A stretch of DNA of 42,432 bases from Helicobacter cetorum (GTDB lineage Bacteria; Campylobacterota; Campylobacteria; Campylobacterales; UBA6016): assembly GCA_022729705.1 (NCBI GenBank), contig DZAX01000018.1, positions 1 through 42,432 on the forward strand, given 5' to 3'. Positions 35,575 to 42,335 of this stretch are shown here, piece after piece. Under the pieces are notes generated by a model that searched no databases, was not told where the DNA came from, and saw only the letters and a list, made by a program, of their open reading frames with translations. Both the position numbers and the translations under genes were made by a program. How positions within the stretch are numbered: the stretch's first letter is position 1; every line of letters begins with the position of its first letter.

Positions 35575-35799
35575 TTATATCAAACTATTTAGAAAAAAGA
35601 GTTGGCTATTGTTATCGCTCTTGTCGGTATTTGCTTTGGTTTGTCGTTGTGACGGGGGGATTATATTACCAACAATATCAGCGTTGAGATGTGTTCCGGT
35701 AAGGATTGTAGTATTTTTGATTAGTGAGATTAAGAAGGTTGTTTTTCCGGAGTCGTTTGGACCTGCAATTATAAATGCTGTTTTTTTATTTTCCAACAA
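35575..35799 (-). pseudogene. Zeta-toxin-like kinase, N-terminal fragment
   Basis: The 74 codons contain the P-loop AFIIAGPNDSGKTTFLISL and the following HLNADIVG typical of zeta/UDP-N-acetylglucosamine-kinase-type toxins or related small ATPases. Such proteins are usually about 200 aa or more, so the rest is missing. Its start overlaps the upstream partner gene by 14 bases, as in an antitoxin-toxin pair. The 3' end stops in AT-rich DNA. Confidence 0.6.
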
Positions 35800-36061
35800 T
35801 CCTTACCCCTTTTGGTAAAGCCCTATAAAACTTCTCGTCACTTTTGTAGGCTACGGTATTTTTATTTATATCTGTAAAGTCTAGGTTTAGAGCTTTTTTG
35901 GCGCCTGACACTACTGTTACTGCACTTCTTTTTTTCATAACAACTTTTGATATTTCACGCATAACAACATCCGAAAAACCACTTTTTTGTGTAAATCCAA
36001 GTCTTACAAGAGTGTTATATCGCTTAATAGCAAAGCCGCTATGGGCTGTTTTCTTTCTCAT
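35786..36061 (-). CDS. Putative antitoxin partner of the zeta-like fragment
   Basis: This 91-aa basic protein (MRKKTAHSGFAIKRYNTLV at the start) is followed by the zeta-like gene with a 14-base overlap. I start it at the ATG at 36061, which has an aaagga ribosome-binding site; a TTG nine codons upstream is less likely. It resembles small proteins upstream of zeta-type ATPases, but the family is not certain. Confidence 0.5.
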   Translation of the reverse strand: MRKKTAHSGFAIKRYNTLVRLGFTQKSGFSDVVMREISKVVMKKRSAVTVVSGAKKALNLDFTDINKNTVAYKSDEKFYRALPKGVRIVGK

Positions 36062-36227
36062 AGAATACAATCCTTTGTTGAGTTTCAAAGATTATGATAC
36101 ACAAGTTCGGATAAAATCGTATAAAATTAAACGGTAGTTACTTTGCAGTATCTTTCATACTTATTATTTATGGTAAAATCACTCATCAGCCTCCAAAGAC
36201 GAAAGACAAAGGAGAATACAAAAAAAA

Positions 36228-37064
36228 ATGAACTTCCTAGATGTAAAAACAGATTATGCTTTTAAAAAAGTATTCGGAAGCGAAAACAGCAAAGAGATAC
36301 TTATAAGCTTTCTAAACGCCATAATCTACGACGACTCTAAAAACAAAATAAAAGACCTAACCATAGTAGATCCATATAATATCCCAATGATAAAAGGGGT
36401 AAAAGATACATTTGTAGACGTAAAAGCCATACTTGACGACGACACAAAAGTCATTATAGAGATGCAGGTATTAAATCATAGCGGATTTGAAAAACGAGTT
36501 CTTTACAACGCCGCCAAAAACTACTCTATCCAGTTAGACAAAAGCAAAGCGTATCATCTGCTAAATCCCGTCATAGCTCTAAGCATTGTTGATTTTGAGA
36601 TGTTTAAAGAAAACCAAAATATCACTAATAGCTTTAAGCTCATAGAAAAAGAGCGGTTCATAAGCTATAACGACGATATAGAGCTTATTTTTGTAGAACT
36701 ACCAAAATTTCAAAAAGAGCTAGAAGAGCTAGAAAACATAAAAGAGCAGTGGATATATTTTGTCAAAAACGCCGGAAGTTTAGAATATATCCCAAATAGT
36801 CTTGACGAGAGAGTGCGGCAAGCCCTAGAAAACGCAAACGAAGCAAATCTAACAAAAGACGAATTAGAAGCGCAGTATAAAAGAAAAGAGTTTATCTCTA
36901 TTCAAAAGTTGGCTCTTTTGAAAGCGAAAGAAGACGGTTTGGCACAGGGTATGGAAAAAGCGAAGCTTGAAATAGCCAAAAATCTACTTGATATTCTGGA
37001 TAATGAGACTTTAGCGCTTAAGACGGGGCTGTCAATAGTTCAAATAGAAGAGTTAAGGCTCTAA
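36228..37064 (+). CDS. Rpn-family recombination-promoting nuclease / putative transposase
   Basis: This complete 278-aa protein has a PD-(D/E)XK nuclease core. MNFLDVKTDYAFKKVFG opens the family, and D64 (TFVDVKA) with E78 and Q80 (VIIEMQV) form the metal site. A charged helical tail ends it. Escherichia coli Rpn proteins promote RecA-independent recombination and show DNase activity. It lies at the centre of the cassette island. The C-terminal tail differs from the rpn fragment at 39500-39664, so at least two rpn alleles have been here. Confidence 0.85.
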   Translation: MNFLDVKTDYAFKKVFGSENSKEILISFLNAIIYDDSKNKIKDLTIVDPYNIPMIKGVKDTFVDVKAILDDDTKVIIEMQVLNHSGFEKRVLYNAAKNYSIQLDKSKAYHLLNPVIALSIVDFEMFKENQNITNSFKLIEKERFISYNDDIELIFVELPKFQKELEELENIKEQWIYFVKNAGSLEYIPNSLDERVRQALENANEANLTKDELEAQYKRKEFISIQKLALLKAKEDGLAQGMEKAKLEIAKNLLDILDNETLALKTGLSIVQIEELRL

Positions 37065-37086
37065 AAAACTAAAGCAAGGATTTACA

Positions 37087-37743
37087 ATGGGAGCTTATTA
37101 CCATATATTTGCGCCAATAAAAATATTAGTTGTGGTTTCAAAAGAAAAAATAGAAAATAACAATTTTTTATCATTTTTGCCAGAGAAATATAGGGATGAT
37201 TTTATATTGTCACATAGGCAAGATTACACGCAATCATCTCCTTCTCTGCCAAACGGAAATATTTTGAAATGGGAAAAATCGTTTTTAACTTTTTGCTTAA
37301 AGCCCGAACTATTAAAAGAGGTAAAAGAGTTTATATTGGATTGTTTGGATATGGCTAAACACAAACTATATACGTGTCAAAGCGATATTGACGGCATTAG
37401 CAATGTTATTAAAAATTTTGATAACATTGCTATAGATACAGATAGACTTGCCACAGATGATAATTATCCAAACCTATTAGACAAAGAGCTTAGCACTATA
37501 GCAAAAAATTACTATTTGCGTTATGAGAATAAAGTTATGAATAACGCAGTCTATACCGGAGTTCCAGAGGAGTTTCGAAGTGATAGTTTCGGCTATGGTT
37601 TTGGCGGTTTTATTGTTTGCTATAGTAAAAATAAATATATGGAATACTCGGAAGAAGCGTTATTGTTTGAAGAGTTAAAACAAAAAATACAAAACGATAA
37701 CAACTATAGCCTGAGCAAATTTATATTAAATTTGTGTTATTAG
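37087..37743 (+). CDS. Hypothetical protein downstream of rpn
   Basis: The 218-aa product is unknown to me. It begins with a hydrophobic strand-like segment (YHIFAPIKILVVVS), lacks membrane helices, and has a mixed alpha/beta composition with GFGGFIVCYSKNKYMEY late. It follows rpn by 22 bases. Its stop codon directly abuts a copy of the junction repeat (ccctctggcgaag), which may mean the true 3' end was replaced. It could be an effector of the cassette. Confidence 0.6.
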   Translation: MGAYYHIFAPIKILVVVSKEKIENNNFLSFLPEKYRDDFILSHRQDYTQSSPSLPNGNILKWEKSFLTFCLKPELLKEVKEFILDCLDMAKHKLYTCQSDIDGISNVIKNFDNIAIDTDRLATDDNYPNLLDKELSTIAKNYYLRYENKVMNNAVYTGVPEEFRSDSFGYGFGGFIVCYSKNKYMEYSEEALLFEELKQKIQNDNNYSLSKFILNLCY

Positions 37744-38012
37744 CCCTCTGGCGAAGCGAAAGATATTAGTTTTTTGATTTGAAGTATCTAGTCTGACGCT
37801 GTAATCGTCTTTGAGTTGGCTTTGTAGCTTTCTTTGGATTACTATCATATCCGTTAGAGTTTTTGAGAGGTCAACGGCGCTCATTTCAAGAGAGCTTGCA
37901 AAAAAGAGCTCCTCTTCCTCCGTGCCTATGGTTGGGTCGCCTGTTTACGCTTGGGGCAAATAGATTGCCGCCGTCTGATTCAAGACCTTTATTGTTGGCG
38001 AATTTTGCTAGG
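37742..38012 (-). pseudogene. flgE 3'-end fragment, junction repeat copy 2 (longest)
   Basis: The minus strand reads LAKFANNKGLES, GGNLFAPSVN, GDPTIGT, SLEMSAVDLSKTLTDMIVIQR in consecutive but shifted frames, which is the C-terminal region of a flagellar hook protein (FlgE/FlgG type). Indels near 37780-37830 and near 37945 break the frame. Its 3' flank (agccctctggcgaagcgaaagat) is the shared junction. This is the longest of the copies. Confidence 0.8.
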
Positions 38013-38151
38013 GATGTCTATAGATATTATTTTAGAAAAAGCAACCTCTTTATCCTCTTTTATAGAAATTTGCAGTTATATATTATGTCCTTTTTTTGTA
38101 TTGGTAGAAATCAGTTGTTTATTATAGTAAAAAAAATATCAGCGGATTTTT

Positions 38152-38179
38152 AAAGGAGGTTTTTGTGTTGTATTTATAA
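38152..38179 (+). other. Orphan ribosome-binding site with 4-codon remnant
   Basis: A perfect aaaggagg is followed by GTG TTG TAT TTA TAA, just before junction repeat copy 3. It looks like the start of a deleted gene. Nothing else is recognised in 38013-38186. Confidence 0.35.
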
Positions 38180-38186
38180 AAAAACA

Positions 38187-38237
38187 GAGGGCGATAAAGC
38201 CCTCTAGCGAAGCGGAAGATATTAGTTTTTGATTTGA
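38187..38237 (-). repeat. Junction repeat copy 3 (short)
   Basis: The hairpin GAGGGCGATAAAGCCCTC (38187-38204) is followed by TAGCGAAGCGGAAGATATTAG and only the last few flgE codons. It then diverges. Confidence 0.75.
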
Positions 38238-38347
38238 ACGATACTTAAAAAAAGCAGACCCAAATAGTGCGCCCAGATGAAAACTTTTCTTCCTGCAAAG
38301 TCCTCATTCGATAAAATAAAATATTGTGACTAAACCATGGAGATAAA

Positions 38348-38617
38348 ATGCCAACAATAAGTATGTTTTATGGAATTTTGGTGACGATTTTGTATGGCGA
38401 TAATGAGCGTCACCATACGCCGCACATTCATGTGCGTTATCAAGGAGCCAAAGCTTCGATTGCGATTGATGATGGAGATGTATTAGCCGGCAAGATTCCT
38501 GTAAAGTAATTAAAATTGGTTCAAGCATGGGTTGAAATACATCGTGAAGAGTTGCTTGCAGATTGGGAGTTAGCTCAAAATGGAGAAGAGCCGTTTCGTA
38601 TTGCGCCATTGCAGTAA
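38348..38617 (+). pseudogene. DUF4160 protein, interrupted by in-frame TAA
   Basis: The frame starts MPTISMFYGILVTILYGDNE with the family HHTPHIHVRYQGAKASIAI. Codon 54 is TAA (38507-38509), where the family usually has Gln (RKQLRLVQAW-like). The same frame continues LKLVQAWVEIHREELLADWE to a second TAA at 38615. A CAA to TAA change is the simplest cause. DUF4160 genes normally pair with DUF2442 genes, as here. Confidence 0.75.
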
Positions 38618-38631
38618 ATAGAGGAGTGGAT

Positions 38632-38871
38632 ATGGAACTGTTGGATGTTGTAGAAGTCTCGCCTGTGGAAGATTATAAGTTGGCATTAGTGTTTGAAAAT
38701 GGAGAACACAGGATGTTTGATATGTCTTATTTGATGGATAAAAAACCATTTTGCAGACTTAAAAATAAGACATTGTTTAATTTGGCAAATATTGACTATG
38801 GCACTGTTGTTTGGCCTGGAAATATTGATATAGCTCCTGAAATATTATATGATAAATCAGTGAAGATATAA
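38632..38871 (+). CDS. DUF2442 protein
   Basis: The 79-aa protein (MELLDVVEVSPVEDYKLALV, then FENGEHRMFDMSYLM) fits DUF2442, a small family often found beside DUF4160 in what may be toxin-antitoxin pairs. A gaggag ribosome-binding site precedes the ATG at 38632. The stop codon lies inside junction repeat copy 4 (ataaagccctc), so the C-terminus ends exactly where the repeat begins. Confidence 0.75.
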   Translation: MELLDVVEVSPVEDYKLALVFENGEHRMFDMSYLMDKKPFCRLKNKTLFNLANIDYGTVVWPGNIDIAPEILYDKSVKI

Positions 38872-38972
38872 AGCCCTCTAATGAAGCGAAAGATATTAGT
38901 TTTTGATTTGTAGCACTACTTGAAGCATTTGGTCTGACGTCGTAATCGTCTTTGAGTTGGGTCGCCTGTCTA
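38868..38972 (-). pseudogene. flgE 3'-end fragment, junction repeat copy 4
   Basis: The minus strand encodes the hook-protein end with its TAA stop. After NSK the sequence jumps from gagttgg to gtcgcctgt, skipping the part seen in copy 2. The breakpoint shares the short word gttgg with both sides, which suggests a microhomology deletion. Confidence 0.75.
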
Positions 38973-39031
38973 CAAAGATAGTCGCTTTTTCATTTATTGG
39001 CATTCTTTTTCCTTTGCCAGCTCTTTTAAAT

Positions 39032-39059
39032 AAAATATAGGGGTCAGACCCCTTTAGTA
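39032..39059 (+). repeat. 28-bp direct repeat, left (GGGGTCAGACCCC REP)
   Basis: It reads aaaatata then ggggtcagacccctttagta and matches 39473-39500 at 27 of 28 bases. The core is self-complementary. Confidence 0.7.
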
Positions 39060-39128
39060 ATTTCTGACGCTCCAAAGTGAAAGTTGTTTTGCTGATTTAG
39101 TGTTGAGCCGTCTGGTTTGTTTTGACTA

Positions 39129-39314
39129 TCAGTTTGACGCTGTGGCTGTTTGTTGGAGTTTTTGGGTAATTTGTTCATTTGTTTTGACCCTATACCTAGC
39201 GACTTTATTGTTAATTCTCTTTGTTGTTTCACCAAGTTTTCTAGTTTCCAAATAATCAACCGGAATAAACGCATTTGTAAAACCGATAACGAAAGCCTTA
39301 ATTCTTCTTCCCAC
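39129..39314 (-). CDS. 61-aa basic protein between REP repeats
   Basis: A GTG start is preceded by a perfect aaaggagg at ideal distance, the strongest reason to call it. The product (GRRIKAFVIGFTNAFIPVDY, then ETRKLGETTKRINNK) is basic with one hydrophobic stretch and a Gln/Thr-rich end. I recognise no family. It lies between two 28-bp direct repeats. Bases 39315-39472 and 38973-39031 hold no gene. Confidence 0.45.
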   Translation of the reverse strand: MGRRIKAFVIGFTNAFIPVDYLETRKLGETTKRINNKVARYRVKTNEQITQKLQQTATASN

Positions 39315-39472
39315 GATGCGCCTCCTTTAAAACTTATACATACCTATGCAAAAATCGTTCTTAAATTAAAAAAATTTAATAACGACCAAAATTGTACTTT
39401 TTATTATCTTATTTTTTGTATATTTCAAAAATTTTACACATCATAGCATATTATCGCCGTGTTAGAAATATA

Positions 39473-39500
39473 AAAATATAGAGGTCAGACCCCTTTAGTA
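39473..39500 (+). repeat. 28-bp direct repeat, right (GAGGTCAGACCCC REP)
   Basis: This is the partner of 39032-39059. The interrupted rpn fragment begins directly at its end. Confidence 0.7.
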
Positions 39501-39664
39501 TAGAGCAGGGGATAGAGCAGGGCAAAATCCAAGAAAAACTATCTATAGCGTCCAGAGCATACGAGGCGGGACTTCCTCTTGACTCCATAGCGACTTTGGT
39601 CGGCATAGACGAAGATAGGCTGATGGCAATGCTAAAAGGACTAGAGGGTGATAAAGCCCTCTAA
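39500..39664 (+). pseudogene. 3' fragment of a second rpn-family gene
   Basis: The frame IEQGIEQGKIQEKLSIASRA, then AGLPLDSIATLVGIDEDRL and AMLKGLEGDKAL with stop, is the charged helical tail of an Rpn/PD-(D/E)XK transposase. No start or nuclease core precedes it; the fragment begins where the REP ends. Its last codons (EGDKAL) form the GAGGGTGATAAAGCCCTC hairpin shared by all junction repeats, which shows that the plus-strand side of the repeat derives from rpn. Confidence 0.8.
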
Positions 39665-39698
39665 TGAAGCGAAAGATATTAGTTTTTGATTTGAAGTA
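39644..39698 (-). repeat. Junction repeat copy 5
   Basis: This copy keeps the rpn tail on the left. Its flgE side ends after a few codons (gtttttgatttgaagta). Confidence 0.75.
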
Positions 39699-39712
39699 GC
39701 GTTTTAATTTGT

Positions 39713-39718
39713 TATAAT
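39713..39718 (+). promoter_or_regulatory. Candidate -10 box for the 39741 toxin-antitoxin pair
   Basis: TATAAT lies 22 bases before the ATG, followed by an aggag ribosome-binding site. Confidence 0.45.
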
Positions 39719-39740
39719 CTAAAAAACTAGGAGTTAAAAT

Positions 39741-39971
39741 ATGTACTCTGTAAATATTGACATCGATAATTCTGAACTAGAAAACTTTATTAAAATGAGA
39801 TATGGGGATGATAAAAATTCTCTCATAAACGATTTTCTATCATTTATAAAGATCGAATCGCATATTCATAAAATCAAGAGAGCATTTGACGAAGTTGAAG
39901 ATTATAAGATGGGTAAAATAAAGTTATCGTCTGCGGAAGATTTTTTACAAGAGCTAAGAAGTGAAAATTGA
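39741..39971 (+). CDS. Antitoxin of a RelE-type pair
   Basis: This 76-aa acidic protein (MYSVNIDIDNSELENFIKMR at the start) has a strand-helix DNA-binding-like N-terminus and a helical acidic tail (SSAEDFLQELRSEN). The aggag ribosome-binding site lies 5 bases upstream. It precedes the toxin gene with an 11-base overlap, the usual order and coupling for RelBE-type pairs. Confidence 0.7.
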   Translation: MYSVNIDIDNSELENFIKMRYGDDKNSLINDFLSFIKIESHIHKIKRAFDEVEDYKMGKIKLSSAEDFLQELRSEN

Positions 39972-40287
39972 AGTTCTTAATAGCTTCAAAAAAGAGTTTA
40001 AAAATCTTTTAAAAAAAGATATATTTCTTATAGACGAGTATGAAAGCCTTATAAAACGACTCCACAAAAATCCTTATCTTGGCGTTTCGATAGGAGGCGG
40101 AAGATACAAAATTAGACTGCAAAACAGTTCAAACAACAAAGGCAAGAGCGGTGGTTATAGGGTTATAACATATACAAAGATCGAAGATACGGTAGTTTTA
40201 GTCTATATTTATTCAAAAAATGACTTAGAAAATTTGTCGATAGAAAAAATTGACACTATTATCAAAACGTATAAAAATAACCAATAA
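39961..40287 (+). CDS. RelE/HigB-type toxin
   Basis: The 108-aa protein starts at a GTG inside the antitoxin gene. It has the RelE fold pattern: KIEVLNSFKKEFKNLLKKD, GGGRYKIRLQNSS, GKSGGYRVITYTK and VVLVYIYSKNDLENLS. The basic and tyrosine-containing core strand suggests ribosome-dependent mRNA cleavage. Thirty-four bases after its stop a junction repeat begins. Confidence 0.8.
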   Translation: MKIEVLNSFKKEFKNLLKKDIFLIDEYESLIKRLHKNPYLGVSIGGGRYKIRLQNSSNNKGKSGGYRVITYTKIEDTVVLVYIYSKNDLENLSIEKIDTIIKTYKNNQ

Positions 40288-40321
40288 GTATACATAACTG
40301 CCAAAGTAGCCAGAAAACTTA

Positions 40322-40590
40322 GAGGGCGATAAAGCCCCCTGACGAAGCGAAAGATATGAGCTCTCAACTCTCCCGCGAATGCGGGTAGCTTTAGGGGGTG
40401 CAGGGACATTTATGTCCTTGCCGCTAATACGGGCTTTGCTCGTATTAGCGTGTAACATCAGTTTTTGATTTGTAGCAATACTTGAAGCATCTGGTCTGAG
40501 GTCGTAATCGTCTTTGAGTTGGCTTGGTAGCCTCTTTGGATTACTATCTATCCGTCATTATTGGCGAATTTTGCTAGGGGTATTTGACCG
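40322..40590 (-). pseudogene. flgE 3'-end fragment, junction repeat copy 6, split by repeat F
   Basis: The rpn-side hairpin and flank (40322-40357) are separated from the flgE codons (40460-40590) by palindromic repeat F. The minus strand reads [19 protein letters not shown] and on to QIKN, now ending in a TGA supplied by repeat F. An internal deletion joins AKFANN to IVIQR, with an in-frame TAG at the join. Confidence 0.78.
40358..40460 (+). repeat. Three-hairpin palindromic repeat, copy F
   Basis: A full copy inserted in a junction repeat at the flgE stop codon, which shows its ends: gagctctcaactctcccg at the left and gcgtgtaacatca at the right. Hairpins are CCCGCGAATGCGGG, GGACATTTATGTCC and GCTAATACGGGC with GCTCGTATTAGC (40423-40449). 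Confidence 0.85.
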
Positions 40591-40609
40591 TTTGAGCAAA
40601 CACTCCCGT

Positions 40610-41024
40610 TTAGTTCTCACCCTTGTAGGCGTTTTTGTGCCTAGTTCCATATATAAAAATACCGACAAGAGAGATAAGAATCCCGGTAACTAAAGATATT
40701 CCTGCTACCTCTTTATCGTGAATGACAAGATATATGCCGCCGACAATTCCGCCGCATGCGACTAAGCCGCCGATTGTTAGACCTGCTATAGACGTTATAG
40801 CGTCAAGCCAATAGTACCCTTTTTGAATAAAATGGGTATGTTTCAAGTCGTCTTCCGCCAATTCTATCGGCAAAGCCTGATTGTATATTTTCATATTGCC
40901 TCAAGTGATCGGGGTGGGGGATTGGTCTGCTAAAAGTCTCATCATTTTGTTCGGCTAACAATGTATTGGTCTTATTGACGCTTGCTTTGGTCTGTTGTCT
41001 TTGAAGGGCGCTTTTACCGCTCAT
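40610..41024 (-). pseudogene. DUF2335 membrane protein, frameshifted
   Basis: One frame encodes MSGKSALQ and onward to PHPDHLRQYENIQSGFADRI. The family continuation appears in another frame as LAEDDLKHTHFIQKG, then two membrane helices (GGLVACGGIVGGIYLVIHD and AGISLVTGILISLVGIFIYG) and GTRHK. The shift is near 40860 (gatagaattggcgg). A 1- or 2-base indel explains it. The intact family has this order of a PEHL-YE-GFADRI motif and two C-terminal helices. Confidence 0.7.
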
Positions 41025-41236
41025 TTTGTAGTTTGTGCGGAGTCTGAAGATTTTATTTTTTCAAAGCTTTTGCCTATTGCAAATCCTGTGTTGCTCCAGC
41101 TTTTGTATATATTGGCGTATTTTGGCGCCTCTGCTCTATTTCTATATGGGTATAGATTTGCGGCAACATCAATTGATTTGTATAAGCCTATGATTATATT
41201 TTTTGAGCTTCGTTTTGCTAGTTTTATCATTGTCAT
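41021..41236 (-). CDS. Hypothetical 71-aa protein upstream of DUF2335
   Basis: The basic protein (MTMIKLAKRSSKNIIIGLYK at the start) ends 4 bases into the DUF2335 start (ATGA overlap), which supports cotranslation. No domain is recognised. A second ATG two codons on is an alternative start; no strong ribosome-binding site is visible. Confidence 0.5.
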   Translation of the reverse strand: MTMIKLAKRSSKNIIIGLYKSIDVAANLYPYRNRAEAPKYANIYKSWSNTGFAIGKSFEKIKSSDSAQTTK

Positions 41237-41351
41237 TATCGACCATTTATATTTTTGAGTTATCGGGAGCCTTGTTTGCTGTTGTGGCGGAGGGATTATA
41301 CAGTCTGCATATAAAAACTTCTATAAAAATAGCCCAAAGGAGCCAAGAAGG

Positions 41352-41492
41352 CGATAAAGCCCTCTAGTGAAGCGAAAGATATTAGTTTTTGATTTGTAGC
41401 GCTACTTGAAGCATCCGATCTGAGGTCGTAATCGTCTTTGAGTTGGCTTGGTAGCCTCTTTGGGTTACTATCATATCCGTTAGGGCTTTTGA
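41352..41492 (-). pseudogene. flgE 3'-end fragment, junction repeat copy 7
   Basis: From 41492 to the TAA at 41382 the minus strand reads 36 codons without a break: [20 protein letters not shown], then [16 protein letters not shown]. It is the cleanest copy of the hook-protein end. The rpn-side flank GCGATAAAGCCCTCTAGTGA precedes it. Confidence 0.82.
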
Positions 41493-41528
41493 TATTTTAC
41501 TATGGCTATTTAATGCAATACTCAAAAG

Positions 41529-41924
41529 CTACCTTATCAGCCGTTCAATAAGTGCCTCAATAAGCAAAATAAAACTATCCGAATCATTAATATCATCGTT
41601 AATAATGGAATATCTACCTTCCACGGCATAATCGCCAAGCCCTATTAGCCTCTCGATATTATCAACCAATAAAATGTTGTTGCTTAGGCATAATTCTATC
41701 AGCAACTCTATATCATGACTTTTTGGAAATACAACTAAGTGTTTTGACAAAATGGACTTTAATATTTTTTCGGCGCTTTGTTGTAACTCAAAATAAATCT
41801 TATCAATATCTATCTCAACACTATCCGTTTTGAACCCGTCTAATAGATATTTTGCGCTATTTAAATCAATAAGCGCCTTATATAAAAACATATCAGAACT
41901 ATTTTTTATATCAGTTTTTTTCAT
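41529..41924 (-). CDS. HEPN-domain toxin of an MNT/HEPN pair
   Basis: This 131-aa helical protein has the HEPN pattern: ALIDLNSAKYLLDG, then YFELQQSAEKILKSILSKH and KSHDIELLIELC, then GDYAVEGRYSI. The canonical RX4-6H RNase motif is not visible, so activity is unsure. In type VII pairs the MNT protein AMPylates the HEPN toxin. It overlaps the MNT gene by 14 bases. Confidence 0.78.
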   Translation of the reverse strand: MKKTDIKNSSDMFLYKALIDLNSAKYLLDGFKTDSVEIDIDKIYFELQQSAEKILKSILSKHLVVFPKSHDIELLIELCLSNNILLVDNIERLIGLGDYAVEGRYSIINDDINDSDSFILLIEALIERLIR

Positions 41925-42234
41925 AAAGCAATAAGCCTTTGTGTGCTACGTCGTAAAGGGCGGTGTTAATCCAGTTTTCATCGCTATGTAGCGCAAAATA
42001 GTCGCTCTCTTCGACTATTATATCTTTTGAAATTTTTATATCTTTTAAGAGACTTCTTATCTTTGCCCTCTCTTTTGATTTGGATTGAATAGATTTCTCA
42101 ATGATACATAAATCAATATCGCTATCTTCGTTTGGAGTGCCGTAAGCGTAGCTACCAAAAAGAATAATCTTTTCCGGATTAAGCGGTTTAAGTCTTCTGA
42201 CAATTTCATTTTTTAATATTTCTATATCCAGCAT
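41911..42234 (-). CDS. MNT-domain nucleotidyltransferase antitoxin
   Basis: The 107-aa minimal nucleotidyltransferase carries an exact GSX10DXD motif: G27-S28, then D39 and D41 (FGSYAYGTPNEDSDIDL). This is the active-site form of MNT antitoxins that AMPylate their HEPN partner. It is the first gene of the pair. The 101 bases between it and junction repeat copy 8 hold no gene. Confidence 0.82.
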   Translation of the reverse strand: MLDIEILKNEIVRRLKPLNPEKIILFGSYAYGTPNEDSDIDLCIIEKSIQSKSKERAKIRSLLKDIKISKDIIVEESDYFALHSDENWINTALYDVAHKGLLLYEKN

Positions 42235-42335
42235 GGTGTGAAGTATCCAGTATTAAGCTAGGATTATTATACAAAAATATGAGTGAGTGTTTGTTTTTTT
42301 GGCGGTAGTTGTGGTTTTGCCAAGCAGAAAAAACA

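Noticed and set aside
37863-38153. Plus-strand open frame of 96 codons
   Set aside because: It lies opposite the flgE fragment, whose minus-strand reading is recognisable; the plus frame is a shadow.
38304-38609. Minus-strand 101-codon frame
   Set aside because: It is antisense to the DUF4160 frame, which shows clear family sequence.
39044-39274. Second minus-strand frame overlapping the 61-aa gene
   Set aside because: It has no ribosome-binding site and a low-complexity Gln/Asn composition, and ends in the REP.
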